Part shown: in pieces, positions 22,344 through 33,782 of the stretch
Position numbering within the stretch: the first letter of the stretch is position 1
Layout: each line of letters begins with the position of its first letter
The notes under the pieces: generated by a model
Seen by the model: the letters and a program-made list of their open reading frames with translations, nothing else
Told to the model about the DNA's origin: nothing
The model's database searches: none
Translations under genes and position numbers: made by a program
NCBI GenBank assembly: GCA_029582165.1
Contig: CM055890.1
Coordinates: 3,142,044 to 3,206,043, forward strand
Reading direction: 5' to 3'
From: Portulaca oleracea
Lineage: Eukaryota > Streptophyta > Magnoliopsida > Caryophyllales > Portulacaceae
Length of the DNA: 64,000 nucleotides

Positions 22344-22476
22344 TTTCCCCACAAAAGTTACATTTCCAATGGACATTTCCACCATCTTCACTTGTTTTTG
22401 GATATTTAGTTGTAAATTTCCACAATGGTTGCTTGTTGAACTCTTCACCTTCCGACGGTTTTGTTGAATTATCCAT

Positions 22477-23237
22477 TTTGTTCTATAAAAAAGAAGGATA
22501 TTTGTAGCAATTTTTATTTTAAATAAATAACCTAAAATTATATAAATCACAATCCTACAAACTACAACATGTAGCATTAATAACAAAAGTGGACATATAG
22601 GTGGACCAAAGTGAATTGATTATAATGACAAATTAATTGATAAACAAATATATTGTATTGATTATAAATATTAAAAGTGACAGTAAAAAAAATATAGATC
22701 AAATTAATTGATAAACAAATATAATGTGTTTATTATAAATTTACAATAATAAAAGTGACAGTAAAAAAAATACATTGTATTGATTATAAATTTACAATGA
22801 CAAGTGTGTGGACACATGATTGGTTGAATTTACTCCAAGCAACCATGAAAGCAGAGCCATTTATTATGTTTGTTTACTGTATTCCCAATGCCTTTTAATA
22901 CATTGTTTCCACAGATCCACCACCTTTTAATCTACCAACTTTCCAAGCAATTATTTTCAATACACTGTATTTCTTTAAACCAGAGTCAATTCATTTTCAA
23001 TACAATGTATTCATTTCCAATACACAGTATTTACTGTATTCCCAACCAATTCACCGCCTTTTCTATACCCCTTTTTAGTACCCTCTGACCGTCCTCCCCA
23101 CTCCCCACTAAATAACCAACAATTATTCAATAAGCAATACAACACTTCGTAGATCTGAAAATGGAGCTCAATACCCTTTCAACCCATAAAATGGAGCTCA
23201 ACCCCCCCCCCCCCAACCCAAAAACAGAAACAGTAGC

Positions 23238-23300
<63 letters not shown>

Positions 23301-23650
23301 CAATGAGGCATGCATCAAACAAGCTGCTCAAACTTATTCTGATAACTGAAGGTAGTGTTACCACAATGGATAACCCTATATCCTCTATCAATATCCTTCC
23401 ATAGGTGGTGCATTAACTTGTAAAATCTAACAACTCTTGCGGTCTTATCATTTAAGGATTTATTACTTTTTCTCTTCTTTCTGGAAACCATTCTTCTTTT
23501 GTAAGATATTCTCCAGATGTATCATCTGCGCGAGTTAGATAATGCGGCGGACAAATTTTATCTCCGTTATATTCAATATTAACACATTCATAGAACGTAA
23601 TCGGTCATCCCGCAATTTTTCTTGCTTCTTGTGAATGAATTTTGCGCACC
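22477..23650. other. Region upstream of the hAT gene: AT-rich repeats and microsatellites
   Basis: No gene recognised. An approximately 80-90-bp AT-rich unit (ATTGATAAACAAATATA, GTGACAGTAAAAAAAATA) repeats about three times at 22615-22800. A CAATACACTGTATT-type word recurs between 22870 and 23045. A C-run at about 23203-23214 and (GA)n at 23241-23298 follow. The remainder shows nothing recognisable. Confidence 0.5.
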
Positions 23651-24880
23651 TGTAGACACCAGATTTGGTCCCGGGTTTTAGAATGAATATTAAAGTCTAA
23701 ATAAATAGCTCAGATTATTTTAAAGCATGGTTAGTCTTTAATTAACAACATGATTCTTCATCTAACCCAACATTCTCGAGAGATGACCCATCCATCCCAA
23801 ACATTCCTTCAACCATTCCCTTGACCGCTCATTGAACTGAAGGAGCTTTGGGGTCGCTTAAATGGCCCAATCGATCTAACACGCAATAATCGATCAATTT
23901 TAAACGCGCGTTGAACCATCTCGTGTACTGCGCCATTTCAGATGATTTCTTCTACATGCACACCATGCAACGTAGTTAACAACTTGATTCACTACATTGT
24001 CTAATCCTACCTTTCTCCCCTCTTCTTATTCCTTCTACACAATATTCCGTCCACGTTACTTTTCCTCCATCATATCCCACCAAATTTTTGTACAATATTT
24101 CATCCTTCCAAATTCGTTATTTTCCTAATCTCCAAATTTTCTTTTCTTTTCCTATTTCCTCACATCAAATAATTATCCATATCTCCCTAAATATTTTATT
24201 TCTTTCTTTCTCTCCAATACATCCTACACTATAAACAGAGGCCTCTGTCTTCATTAAGGGGAGATGGTCTATTGGAGTCTTGAAACTATAGAGCCATTCC
24301 GATTTTGCTTCCCCAATTCTCTCTAAGTGATGTTTAATTAAGGTGCCAATTCTACTCTTTTATTTCAATTTCTAATCATGTAATTCTTTAATGTTATCAT
24401 GCTTCTTATTTAATTTTGTACATTGTAATCCTGCATGCATAATAATAAAGCATTGAACTTTATTCATTCCTCTCTTTATTATTCTTATTAATTACTTGTT
24501 TTCTTTAGTAGAGACTGTTCTTTTGAACGAGCGAGTCTTTGAGATCTTTTCCTTGATTGGTAACTTTACCCTTTGATCTGAACCTGATTTGTAGACTGGA
24601 GTCATGTTTTAGTTCGTTATTTATTTATAAAATAACTTGCAACTCTTCCTTTATATTTCTTCTTTATTTTTTGCTATTTATATTGATCTCGACAACTAAA
24701 TTATTATTAATAAATTTTTGAACGAATTAGAACCAGAACTAGGGTTTGGACAGCAGGCTTAACCGCTCAGTTAAAGTCTCTGCCTGGTGACCTAGTTCGT
24801 GTGATGGATCTGTTTGAGGCAATGGTCTAATTTGTTTAATCACTCAGTTAACTGGTCTACTCACTAACCATCCGTGGTTA
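23651..24880 (+). mobile_element. Tat-type LTR fragment
   Basis: Starts TGTAGACACCAGATTTGG, matching the start of the Tat-like LTR at 29506 (TGTAGACACCAAATTTTG). A TATA-like CTATAAAC is at 24229-24236. Around 24595 the sequence GTAGACTGGAGTCAT parallels the GGACCGGAGTCAT block of that LTR. The expected end (GGGGTCCTACA) is not found, so the right end is lost and the boundary near 24880 is approximate. Confidence 0.5.
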
Positions 24881-24989
24881 ATTATACCTTAATTTATTTG
24901 ATTTTCATTCAATCGAAAGTTTTCAGTGGAGGTCTTTAACTTCAGTTTATAAATCAAGCTTGAAATAAACTCTTTTAAGGTTATTAATT

Positions 24990-26679
24990 GTGATTTGACT
25001 CCTTGTTTAGGCCCATTTTTAGGCCTAAATAACGCCCTCGAGCTTGCTTTTTTGGCTCGATTGCGAGTCTTTTCTAAACCCACCTTTTCATTCTTTTGTA
25101 GGTTTTTCGCATTTAAGGAGTAAAACAAAGCAAAGGAGCTATTTCGGGGTTTTTTAGGGGTATTTTGGAGAATTTCGAGTGATTCCCCGAGCCTAGCCGA
25201 GCCGAGATTTGAGGCAGAGTCGACCCGGGAACCTTTTCCCCAAGTTAGAAGGAAAACAGGGTCGTGGCACCCGCTACAGCCTTTTTAGTGGGCGCTACAA
25301 GCAGGAATCAGAGGAAAGAGGCTTCGGCAGAAGAAGGTCGCACCTGCTATGGCGGAGGTGCCATCCGCGACCGACAATGCCATCCAGCACTTCGCACCTG
25401 TTACATGGAAGCTCGCACCCGCAAAAGCAGCAAGCGCACCACCAGTAGAACTGCGTCGCGCCCGTGACAGGTAGTCTCGCGGCCGCGACAAAAGCCAAGG
25501 AAGTCCCGGCCAGAGCTGCGTCGCGCCCGCGAAAGAGTTGGCCGCACCCGCGGCCTAGCGCACACTAGAATCGCCTGGGCATGCTTCGCACGGTCGCGCC
25601 CGCGACGATGATGGTCTATGCGAAATCCTGCGGCTGAAACGACTGCGTTTTGCTCAACAATAATGCCTTGTATATATTCTCCAAGTGACATTTTTAAAAG
25701 GGACTTGTTACCATTCTGTTTTTATCCAAGTTTTATAGAGAGATTAGAGAGTTTGAGAGAGATTAGGGTTCTATTAGAGTGGATTTAGCTTGTTTTAATC
25801 TAGGGTTTAGTGAATTTTGGGTTGTAATCAAGATTAGAGGATTTAACAATTGAGAGAATTCTTTGGATCATCTTTTCCCTTGTTCTCCTCTGTTCATTTC
25901 TAGTTTTTGATAAGTTTTCTCTTCCCTAAATTCTTTTATTAATTGTTGTACTTAATTGCTTGCTTAATTAATTGTTTTTGCTTGCCATTTTCATTGCTTT
26001 GGTTGAATTTTGATTGTTGGATGTAAGAATTCATCCTTAAGGCTAGATTTGATATTGTTAGCTTAGTTTTGATGATGATTAGTGGCTAGAAACCCCATGG
26101 GTTAGGGGGTAATGAAGGGTGTGAATGGGTAATTAGGAATGGGTTAGCAATTTTAGTGAGTAATTAGTTGGGAAATCAATTTCCCACTCCTTTCTTTTCC
26201 ACAAGTGGGATGTATTTGGGATCGAGAGCTCCCGAATACATCCAAGACTTGTTATGAAAGATTGGAGTTGGGATAGTTACTGCTCACCCACAAAAGTGGA
26301 AGGAGGTTAACTAGGGAATTCTGTTTTCATTAATCCTCCAAGCCTGTGGTGGACTTTGAGGTAGTTAATCCGAACTATCCTCGAGAGAGGAAGCCCGGTG
26401 GGTATTTTCTAACGAAATTGCCACTTGATTTTCCCTTCTTGTTGCTCTCTTGTTGCAAAACTTATCTCCTTGTTCCCATTTGCATCCCGAAAAGCCTCCG
26501 AAGCCTTGTTCTCATCTTGATCGAACCGTAGTTTGATCTTTTCTCTGTTTTTGTTAGCTATCAATCCAAAGACCTTGTTCCCTCGTGATCTTACACCTAC
26601 CTAGACCTAGCAACTCAAACCTAGGCCCCTCGCTCCTTGAGAAGAACGACAAAACTAGGTTATACAAAACCACGTTACA
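24990..26679 (+). repeat. Athila-type LTR (5' LTR of a truncated element)
   Basis: The start is uncertain (between about 24880 and 24995). The end, near 26679 (...CACGTTACA), is fixed by the primer-binding site that follows. A block around 25010-25130 (GGCCTAAATAACGCCCTCGA...) is typical of Athila LTRs. A TATA-like TATATATT is at 25671-25678. Upstream is a GC-rich palindrome cluster: 25455-25468, 25474-25489, 25520-25533, 25540-25555, 25593-25606. ORFs over 25209-25691 are by-products of this GC-rich block. Confidence 0.7.
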
Positions 26680-26684
26680 CAAAA

Positions 26685-26702
26685 TGGCGTCGTTGCTGAG
26701 GA
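26685..26702 (+). other. Primer-binding site of the Athila-type element
   Basis: TGGCGTCGTTGCTGAGGA, a slightly degraded version of the site at 21055-21072, lies just after the LTR end. Confidence 0.75.
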
Positions 26703-26871
26703 GCAAGCACCCCTAGTTTTAGTTTCTTGGTTTTAGGTTGTTTAAGATTACTTTCATTGCTAGAAATCAGATTGATTGATGTCTAAAAGGAATTTAATGC
26801 TTCTTCTGTACTCATTGGTGCATGTAGGTCCGTCCTATGCCTATCGAGCTTCATAGGAAGTCTCGATCCTT

Positions 26872-27770
26872 ATGGCTGAAAATCGAGATGATTCACCCTG
26901 TACCCTTCTCTTATATGTCGTTCCATTATCGGGTACAATAGGTAGTCACGTCACTTTACCACTATTACCACCTGACGCTGTGTTCGAGTTTAAACCATAC
27001 TTACTTGAAGTCTTCTTAAGCAATCAGTTTCACGGAGACAAATCCGAGAATCCTATTGCGCATATCGATAAATTTGAAGACTGGATTAGTTTCGTGCAAA
27101 TTCATGGCTTATCTTTGAAATACATGAAATTGAAGTTCTTCCCTTTATCTCTTATGGGGAAAGCGAAGAAATGGCTTCAAACATGCCCTCCTGGAACTTT
27201 TTCTTCATGGGAGGTACTTAAAAGAGATTTCCTGTATAGATTCTTTCCAGCTGATGAAACTTATAGACTCCGGCAAGTTATTATGTCTTTTGAAGCAAGA
27301 ACCCGGAGAGGATCTTTTTGAGGCTTGGGGGAGATTCAAAGGTCTCCAACGCCAATGTCCACATCACAAATTACCAGATTGGATGCTACTTTAGCATTTT
27401 TATTATAGACTCTGTGGTTCGTACAAAGAATCGATTGATCGCGCATCCGGAGGGATGTTCCTTAAGAAGACCGCGGAGGAAGCCAACATTTTTCTCCATA
27501 AGCTATCTCAAAATGTGCCCAATTGGGGAAGCAGCCAATATTCAGGAGATGAGGATTATTCCTTGGAAGACAACCCTACTATTAAGCTTCTAATGGCCAC
27601 CGTCCTTGATTTGCAAAAGAAGATGGTGATTGATGAAATTTCCAACCAGTCGAAGTGGCCCAAGGTATGCAAGCCTTTACATCCATTCCCGTTCCTAATA
27701 CGTATACTTGTAAGTTGTGCTTTGGTCCATATCCCGAGCATCAATGTGTGGAGTTTCGTCGAGCAGGGGC
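26872..27770 (+). pseudogene. Athila-type gag, frameshifted and truncated
   Basis: The ATG at 26872 (MAENRDDSPCT) opens a 149-codon frame with the retrotransposon Gag core: FHGDKSENPIAHIDKFED, LKFFPLSLMGKAKKWL, SSWEVLKRDFLYRFFPADE. A frameshift near 27290 is visible because EPGEDLFEAWGRFKGLQRQCPHH, the next conserved Gag block, continues in another frame. Further pieces (TAEEANIFLHKLSQN near 27470; CKLCFGPYPEHQC near 27710, a degenerate zinc-finger-like block) show the rest of gag with more shifts. The frame is cut at about 27762 by a TIR element. No pol follows, so the element is both interrupted and truncated. Confidence 0.8.
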
Positions 27771-28832
27771 GAATCCAAAGTGGGTTCACGTTGGGTCAAG
27801 CGACCCCGCTTTAAAAAAGAAAAAAGAAATTATGATTTTATTGATTTTCAAATACTTAATATATTACTTATACATTATTGCCTTATTGGACAAAAGGTGA
27901 TGTAAAATTTGCATGGTTGGAGTAGTCTAGTAAGCATGCAGTAATGTTGGATGTTGAATATGTCATGGGTTTGAATCCTATCAAAAAATTACTTAGGGGT
28001 ACCCTAACTTTTGGTGAAATGTTTTTGTGGTACCCCAACTTTTAAAAACTAATTTTGGGGTACCCTTACTTTTAGAATTAGAAATAATTAGGTGAATTTT
28101 TGACCAATTATTTGAATTTAACGGTGAGTTTTAGGCGGGAAATTGATTAAGTGTTTTTGTGGATGAAAATGCCCTTTGTTTTTGTGGACGAAAATGATTT
28201 GAATCAATCGGAGTTTCGCCGGAAATTTACCTAGTAATTTATAATCCTAAAAGTTAGGGTACCCCAATATTAGTTTTGAAAAGTTAGGGTACCAAAAAAT
28301 TATTTTTTCAAAAGTTAGGGTACCTCTAAGTAATTTTTTGGAATCCTATTGTTGTAATTTTATATCGGAAAGTTTCTATTTTATTTCTTCACTTGATTAT
28401 TTTCTAATCTAAGATTCTCTTATCAATTATATGTCCATCATGAACCCTTATCTCCTTAAGAATCTTTTTGTTTTACTTAATTATAGTTTTATGTAGTTTT
28501 ATTTTTTAATATAATAATAGATATTTAGTTTTGATTTAACTTTGTCAGGTTTAATTACTACCAATTTTCATATTAGAAAGAAATGACTATACTCTTGTTG
28601 CCTTTAATTAATAGTAATGGGGGCAAATAAAATTTCACCCGTAACAACTATTAAGGTTATGAGATTTATTGTTGTAGTCAATGACCATGCTTACGATGAT
28701 TACTATTTGCTGTCAACCTACGCTCTAATAAGGCTATAAAATTAAAATTTTCCACCCTTGAGAAAAACATTGTTGTCCTAAATTAGAGTGAATTTTGACC
28801 TCGTTATATTTAATTTCTGGCTTCGCCACTGC
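27762..28832. mobile_element. TIR element (GCAGGGGCGAA / TTCGCCACTGC ends) carrying MITE copy 2
   Basis: The left end GCAGGGGCGAATCCAA and the complement of the right end GCAGTGGCGAAGCCAG form an imperfect 16-bp inverted repeat of a style common in plant DNA transposons. It contains no coding frame. No clear target duplication is visible, so the superfamily is not assigned. About 710 bp remain once the nested MITE is removed. Confidence 0.45.
27982..28340. mobile_element. Fold-back MITE, copy 2, with 9-bp target duplication
   Basis: CAAAAAATTACTTAG...CTAAGTAATTTTTTG termini, flanked by identical GAATCCTAT at 27973-27981 and 28341-28349. A 9-bp duplication is the hallmark of Mutator-like elements. 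The arms are about 150 bp, rich in GGTACCC words, with almost no loop and no coding capacity. Confidence 0.85.
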
Positions 28833-29380
28833 ATGTACTTGGTGGACGGTAGTGTGAACAATGGACTTTGGGTATGAATACCTTTAAGGCCCGTTGGCTT
28901 AGAGAAAAAGGGGGAGATGTATTTGCTTGCATCCATGCATCTTTGGACGGTGGAAGTGTGAATGGGTTTGCATAGAAAATGGGTTGTTCACACTTGGACG
29001 GTGGATGCTTATTTGATGCATATGAGATGATTTTGGATGCTTTTGCTAGGCTTTGAACTTGACATCTTGAGCTTCTTTGCATATTACCTTTACGTAGCTT
29101 ATCCATTGCATGCATGGCTGAATTTAGCATTTTAATTACATAAAGGTTGTGCATGCAATTTCCCTCGTAATCTTGGGTATGTAAAGTGCATGCAAGTCTT
29201 TTATCTTCGATTTTGACTTTGACTTTGGCTTTTGCTTTGGCTTCCCTTATTTTCTAATTTTTTCTAACTAAAATACATAAAAAAGAAAATAATAAAAATT
29301 ACATTAAAAATATACAAATACTATGCTAAAATCCGGTGTCTATATATGTGTTTTTTTTAGATTGGGCTGACGTATTTTTA
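28833..29380. other. Unassigned interval
   Basis: No gene recognised. The word TTGGACGGTGG(A) with nearby CACAC recurs about three times (28850-29005), suggesting a decayed local repeat. The sequence becomes AT-rich toward 29340. Confidence 0.4.
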
Positions 29381-29505
29381 ATGAACGAACATTTGATGTT
29401 GATTTTCATTATATATGGATACTCATTGGGACAATGACTTGATGTTCATTTCATGTTCATGCTAATTATATATATGTTGATGTTCATTCCAGTATAACTT
29501 GATGA
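29381..29505 (+). repeat. GATGTTCAT satellite, left remnant
   Basis: Degenerate TTGATGTTCATTTCA-type units run up to the insertion point of the Tat-like element. The satellite continues at 40289 on the far side. Confidence 0.7.
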
Positions 29506-32499
29506 TGTAGACACCAAATTTTGTACCGGTAAATTTCACTCGAGAAAATTGCGCCAACACAACCGGACATCACCCAAGGAAAATAAGACGGCCAATGGGC
29601 CTTGCCCATTTTCAAGACAAGCCCAGCAGCGAGCCAAGCCCAAGGAAAATAGGAAGGTCAGGCGGCCCTCCTATTTCCAAGGAAAAGAGGAAGGCCAAGC
29701 GCCCTTCCTATTTCCTACAGGATTCCAGGCGAGCCGAAACCAGCGCACCCCTGCCCATGGAAAAAGGAAGGTCAAGCAGCCTTCCTCATTTCCATGGCAC
29801 GGGAAATGATTGCCACGCTGGCAATCCGTGTCTAGAGAAATCAAAGGCCAGGCGACCTTGCTTTTTAATTTTGATTTTGCCGCCATCTTTTTTCCCTCAA
29901 TTCCAATGCAATCCCTAGATCATAGCCCTTGACTTATTGACCTTTGACCTAAGGAAGGCCAGACAGCCTTGTTATTTGTCTAATGGGCATGATCCTTGGA
30001 ATCATGTTCCCTTCCTTCCATCTCCATCGATCCATCTACCCTCCACCTATAAATACCCCCCTCATCCTCACTCATTTTCATCTACAACTCTAATCAACAA
30101 CCATCATTATCAACCTCCCATCACCTTCTACTCTCTCCATCATCAACAGTTCCTATCAACTCTTCTCATCAAAAAACTGTCATCAACTATTGATAAATGA
30201 TTATTTTATAGTAATTTTGAGGGCTCAAACACGTGTATTCCATGCTTTTTATACCCTAAATTCCACGATTTTATACAAATATCTGTGATTTTTTCACTTG
30301 GTTGTGAGAATTGGTATGTCTTGCAAGACTTTATGAAAATTCACCTAAAAGCATGAAGAATCGGAAGAAAAGTGGCAAAATTGAGGAGAAATTGAAAAGG
30401 AGAGTTGAGAGAAGAAGAAACAAAAAGAAGAAGTAGCCCAAACTGCGTGGCCCAGCGCAAATCTTGGGCGGAAGAACCACACGCTGCCAGCGTTCCAGGC
30501 AGAGAGTTCACTTGCTGAAGAAAACTCCGGACGCTGCCGGAGTCAAGCCACACGATGTCAGCGTGCGGACACGGAGATGAACATGGAAAAGCAAGACGCT
30601 GCCAGCGTTTTGTGCCCTAATCGTGCCTTATTAAAGGATTTCAGCCGGCCGTTTTTGGGGAGGCGATTTTTAGAGAGCTTTTCAAGAACACTTCTTATTT
30701 TTCTTTAGAGTTCTTTCATTAGGTTTAGTTCTTTTGGGGATTATTAGTAGTTTTTAGATTATTGCAAGTGATTGAAGAGAAGAAGAAGATCGATTCAGGT
30801 AACACGAAGAGATCGATTCCGCACTTCAAACACTCAGTTACTTCTATTTACTTATGTCTTTCACTTTTAATTCATTTTGTGTGTTAATTTATAGTATTAT
30901 GAGTAGCTAAATCCCTTTGTTTGGGGGATAAACTCGATATCTTTCAATTGATTATGAATACAATCTTACTGTGAAGTTATTTTTAATCGTTTAATCTTCG
31001 TATATTGTATGTCATAGTAATTTGGTTAGCTACCTTTTACTTGGTTTAAATTCTTAATATTGGAGCAAAAGTTTGTTATTTTGAATTTGAAAGACGAAGA
31101 TTGAATAGGCTAGAAAACAGTTAGAAATAATGATTTCTTGCCTAGGGTCAGTTATAATCAGTTCTTATCTTTGATTAGGTTAAATAGCCATCAAAATAGG
31201 TGTTTAGTCTAATCACTGTAACTCACTTCGGATTCAAAAGATTGTTGTGATAGGCCTTAGAAAGGTTATGGACCCCAAATTCCTTCACCACTTTACACCG
31301 GGATTGTTGATTAGTTAATTGATTGACTAGAGTGGACTCCCTTGAACTCTTTTAATTATTTGGTAAATTTCTAAAATTCCGGCTTTCTTAGTTTAATATT
31401 TTGATTCGTTATCCCACAACTATTTGATCGACCTAGCATCCTTTGCAATGACTAGTTTAGTACGTAGTTGAACACAAATCCCTGTGAGACGACCTTGATA
31501 TACTACCCTGACCCGTACACTTGCAGTAAACACCCATCAATTATCATCATGTTTCTCTCCATTCTTTAATCTCCTATCATATCTACTATCTCCACAAAAT
31601 ACTATCATCGCGTTTCCTTTGCATCCTCACTACCATATTATCTTCATAGCTGTCACCCTCAAGCTTCCATTCCATCATCCATACCGTACCAATCTTGAAG
31701 CATTCATCACAAAAGATCCATCTTGGAAGGCTTAAAGTGAGGTTTATACTTTTTGGTTACATTTCATCATATAATTCATTTCTAAGTGTTTATTTCATTT
31801 ATACATACGTTTGTAAAAACCTCATTCTTTAATTTTGCATGTCCAGAATATTAATATCGTGAAATTCATTAAAAGTTCTCCCAGCTCAATTTTATTTCAA
31901 GTTTGATTTTAATAGAGTCTGCTTTTAAACAGGCGGATTCGAGAATTATTCAATTCTCGAATTCGTAACCTTCCCCCTGGACTTAGAATTCGGGTTTATG
32001 GACCGGAGTCATTTTTATATTATTTTTGGTTTGTCGGTTTCCTTAAATCGGTTGGCGACTCTTTAGTTTTTAATCTTTTTTTTTATTATCCAACAGGCAT
32101 GTTTATTACGTCAAGAGAATTTAAAAAATAATTTACATATGCCCATATTCCGATCTGGGACCTAACCAAGAGAAAATACCATGGCAAAAATCATAGGCCT
32201 TGCGGCCTTTGAATTTTTTCTGGATATTTTCTGTTGGGCCTTGTCAACCCATAAGATTCCTACTTGGCCCGGGTTTGAATCAGGCTTTATGTAAAATTAT
32301 TTGTAAATTAATTCGACGTAATTTCAAGCATGTGAATAATAGAAATTGATTGTAAATAACAAAAGCCTCTTCTCGAAAATGAATTTCATAAAATAAAAAA
32401 TCCTTATTTAAGGATTAAGCAACCTTAGTAAGGCTCCCGATCACCTAAGTAGCGTATTCGAAACCGATTCCCTGATCCGAAAATCTTTGGGGTCCTACA
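29506..32499 (+). repeat. 5' LTR of the Tat/Ogre-like element, enlarged by a nested solo LTR
   Basis: TGTAGACACCAAATTTTG...GGGTCCTACA. At 2994 bp it is longer than its partner (1607 bp) because 1349 bp are inserted at 30191. TATA box TATAAATA at 30048-30055. Upstream are interrupted palindromes built on GGAAGGCC..GGCCTTCC (29653-29672, 29690-29707, 29766-29785, about 29844-29860, 29951-29970) and ATTGCCA-CGC-TGGCAAT (29809-29825). Confidence 0.88.
30191..31539 (+). mobile_element. Nested solo LTR (1349 bp), Athila/Tat-style
   Basis: Identified by comparison of the two LTRs of the host element: 38682-40288 lacks this segment. It starts TGATAAATG, ends ACACCCATCA, and is flanked by ACTAT (30186-30190) and ATTAT (31540-31544), a 5-bp duplication with one change. 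The end region (CCTGTGAGACGACC...) is Athila/Tat U5-like. Palindromes ACGCTG-C-CAGCGT at 30481-30493 and 30596-30608, and ACTCCGG-ACGCTG-CCGGAGT at 30524-30543. Confidence 0.8.
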
Positions 32500-32501
32500 G
32501 A

Positions 32502-32520
32502 TTGGCGACTCCACTGGGGG
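32502..32520 (+). other. Primer-binding site (TTGGCGACTCCACTGGGGG)
   Basis: Directly after the 5' LTR end. TGGCGACTCCACTGGGG starts with TGG, as expected for pairing with a tRNA 3' CCA end. The donor tRNA was not determined. Confidence 0.7.
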
Positions 32521-33682
32521 CTTAAACTTAAGAAAAGGGTAAAACTTGAAAAAATCGAGTTGTTTTGAATTTGTAAAAGGGAGAGAGTTGATTTTTTTAC
32601 GATTTTATTATTCTTTTAGGCATTTTGCATACCAGGCTACTCCACGGGTCTTTTGACACGGGAGCACAAAAGCGATGGTTTAGGATTAACCTAGGATTTT
32701 ACCCGAGAACGGGCGGCCACTACTTGTGTGATGCACTCTACATCGCCAAGCATTTGGTCTCTCCTCTCACCCATGTTATACTCCAAGGCTTCTTTGAAGC
32801 CCGACGAGCAACACCTCACACACTTTACCTATAAACTTTATATGGGTGAAGTGCACCGAGGCGAGAACATGTGGTACCCCATCCAATCCCAACCTTAGTA
32901 ATCCATGAATGTAGAGCCTTGGTTTAGGATACCCTTCAAGTTGTATGTTATGTGTATGTGTGTTTTCCCTTCCCCTTTTCTTTATTGCAAAAGAGTCAAC
33001 CTTAGTTTAGAGGTTTCGTTCTAGTCCATATAAAATTCATTGGGCTGAGAAGAGGATGCTTTATCAATTAGGGCAATTAACCTCGAACATTATAGTTAAC
33101 CCAGTGGTTGGGCCCATTTACGTACAAAGGTTGATTACTCTAATTTATAAAGCAAAACTTATCTCGCTTTTAATGATATTATATGACCCTTTACGATGCT
33201 CTCTTAATGAAGGTCCAAAAAATCTTACTAAAGTCCAACAAAGTTAATGAATAGCGTCTGAGATTGCATAATAGTCACTAAGCCTGAGTAAATTAATTTA
33301 TAGATTTAATAATTAAATCCATCATATTTATGGACGACCCGTTGATGGGCCCAACCATATTGAATTTACCAATTACGCCTATAAATTAATTATAACCCGC
33401 TTATCATTGGCATTATTCAGTCCTTTATAATATCCATTTTCCTTGAGAAAAAGAAAAAACAGAATAATATACATAAAGAAAAAAAATATAGGTTGTCGGT
33501 CTCGTTGAGCATTATCCTAGTCCGCATGATAGCCAGTATAGCTCAAGCTGTCCGAGTTCGTTGGCCCAAGTTAGGGATTCTCCTTAAAACGGTCGGCCAG
33601 TGGATTGGGCTCATCCGAATTGAAAAACACTGACTTGTGCTTTCTAGCTTAAGAGTAGCTTGCTATATTTGAAATTCTTCCT
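32521..33682 (+). other. Leader region between primer site and gag
   Basis: No convincing frame. Ogre-type elements can carry an extra ORF here, but the only open stretches (32625-32834, 33056-33247) are short and unlike anything I recognise. Noted as non-coding leader. Confidence 0.45.
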
Positions 33683-33712
33683 GGGTCGATGCCCGAGCGG
33701 TTAATGGGGACG
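33683..33712 (+). pseudogene. trnY-GUA: Plastid-type tRNA-Tyr(GUA) 5' fragment
   Basis: 30 bases beginning GGGTCGATGCCCGAGCGGTT match, from memory, the first 30 bases of plant plastid trnY-GUA (acceptor stem, D arm and start of the anticodon stem). The match stops at 33712, before the anticodon, so no functional tRNA is present. It lies 70 bp upstream of the gag region of the Tat-like element, so either the element acquired plastid DNA or the likeness is coincidental. Confidence 0.6.
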
Positions 33713-33782
33713 TGTCAGCATGAAGATGTCGAGTCTAGGGTCTCATATAGGTCTTTTAGGATATGCATGCATCGGGTAGAAA

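Larger units (their letters stand above)
9761..22476 (-). pseudogene. hAT transposase (BED finger, DUF659, hAT dimerisation), split by two retroelements and a MITE
   Basis: Minus-strand coding pieces are 22476-22344, 15848-14461, 14109-13618 and 10031-9761. The start ATG is at 22476-22474 (MDNSTKPSEGEE). The BED zinc finger begins WKFTTKYPK and CNFCG, is cut by the element at 15849-22343, and resumes with TRVRAHLLKNKG...VC. The DUF659-type core shows GVSIFTDGWSDSQRS, NFMAVTEGGPMF and QVITDNTKNCAGAG. The C-terminal region has RWTK, an 85-bp GT/AG intron at 14073-13989, then YYSDHWLDEQPNRVPPHKDA and, just before the solo LTR, FIHSLKRNKMAPKR. On the far side it continues with VEDLVFIHSNLRLLSR, the conserved hAT tail, and ends at 9761. 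Besides the insertions there are in-frame stops (after ERN near 13670; TAG after GDVGEL near 9889; several in 14694-15077) and frameshifts. It could be a decayed transposon or a decayed domesticated gene; no terminal inverted repeats were identified. Confidence 0.85.

Noticed and set aside
25209..25691. Overlapping GC-rich ORFs on both strands
   Set aside because: They lie in the palindrome-rich promoter part of an Athila-type LTR and have no protein-family features.
29549..29918. ORFs in the Tat-like LTR (and 38725-39222)
   Set aside because: Repeat-driven peptides from the GGAAGGCC palindromes; the frame is not kept between the two LTRs.
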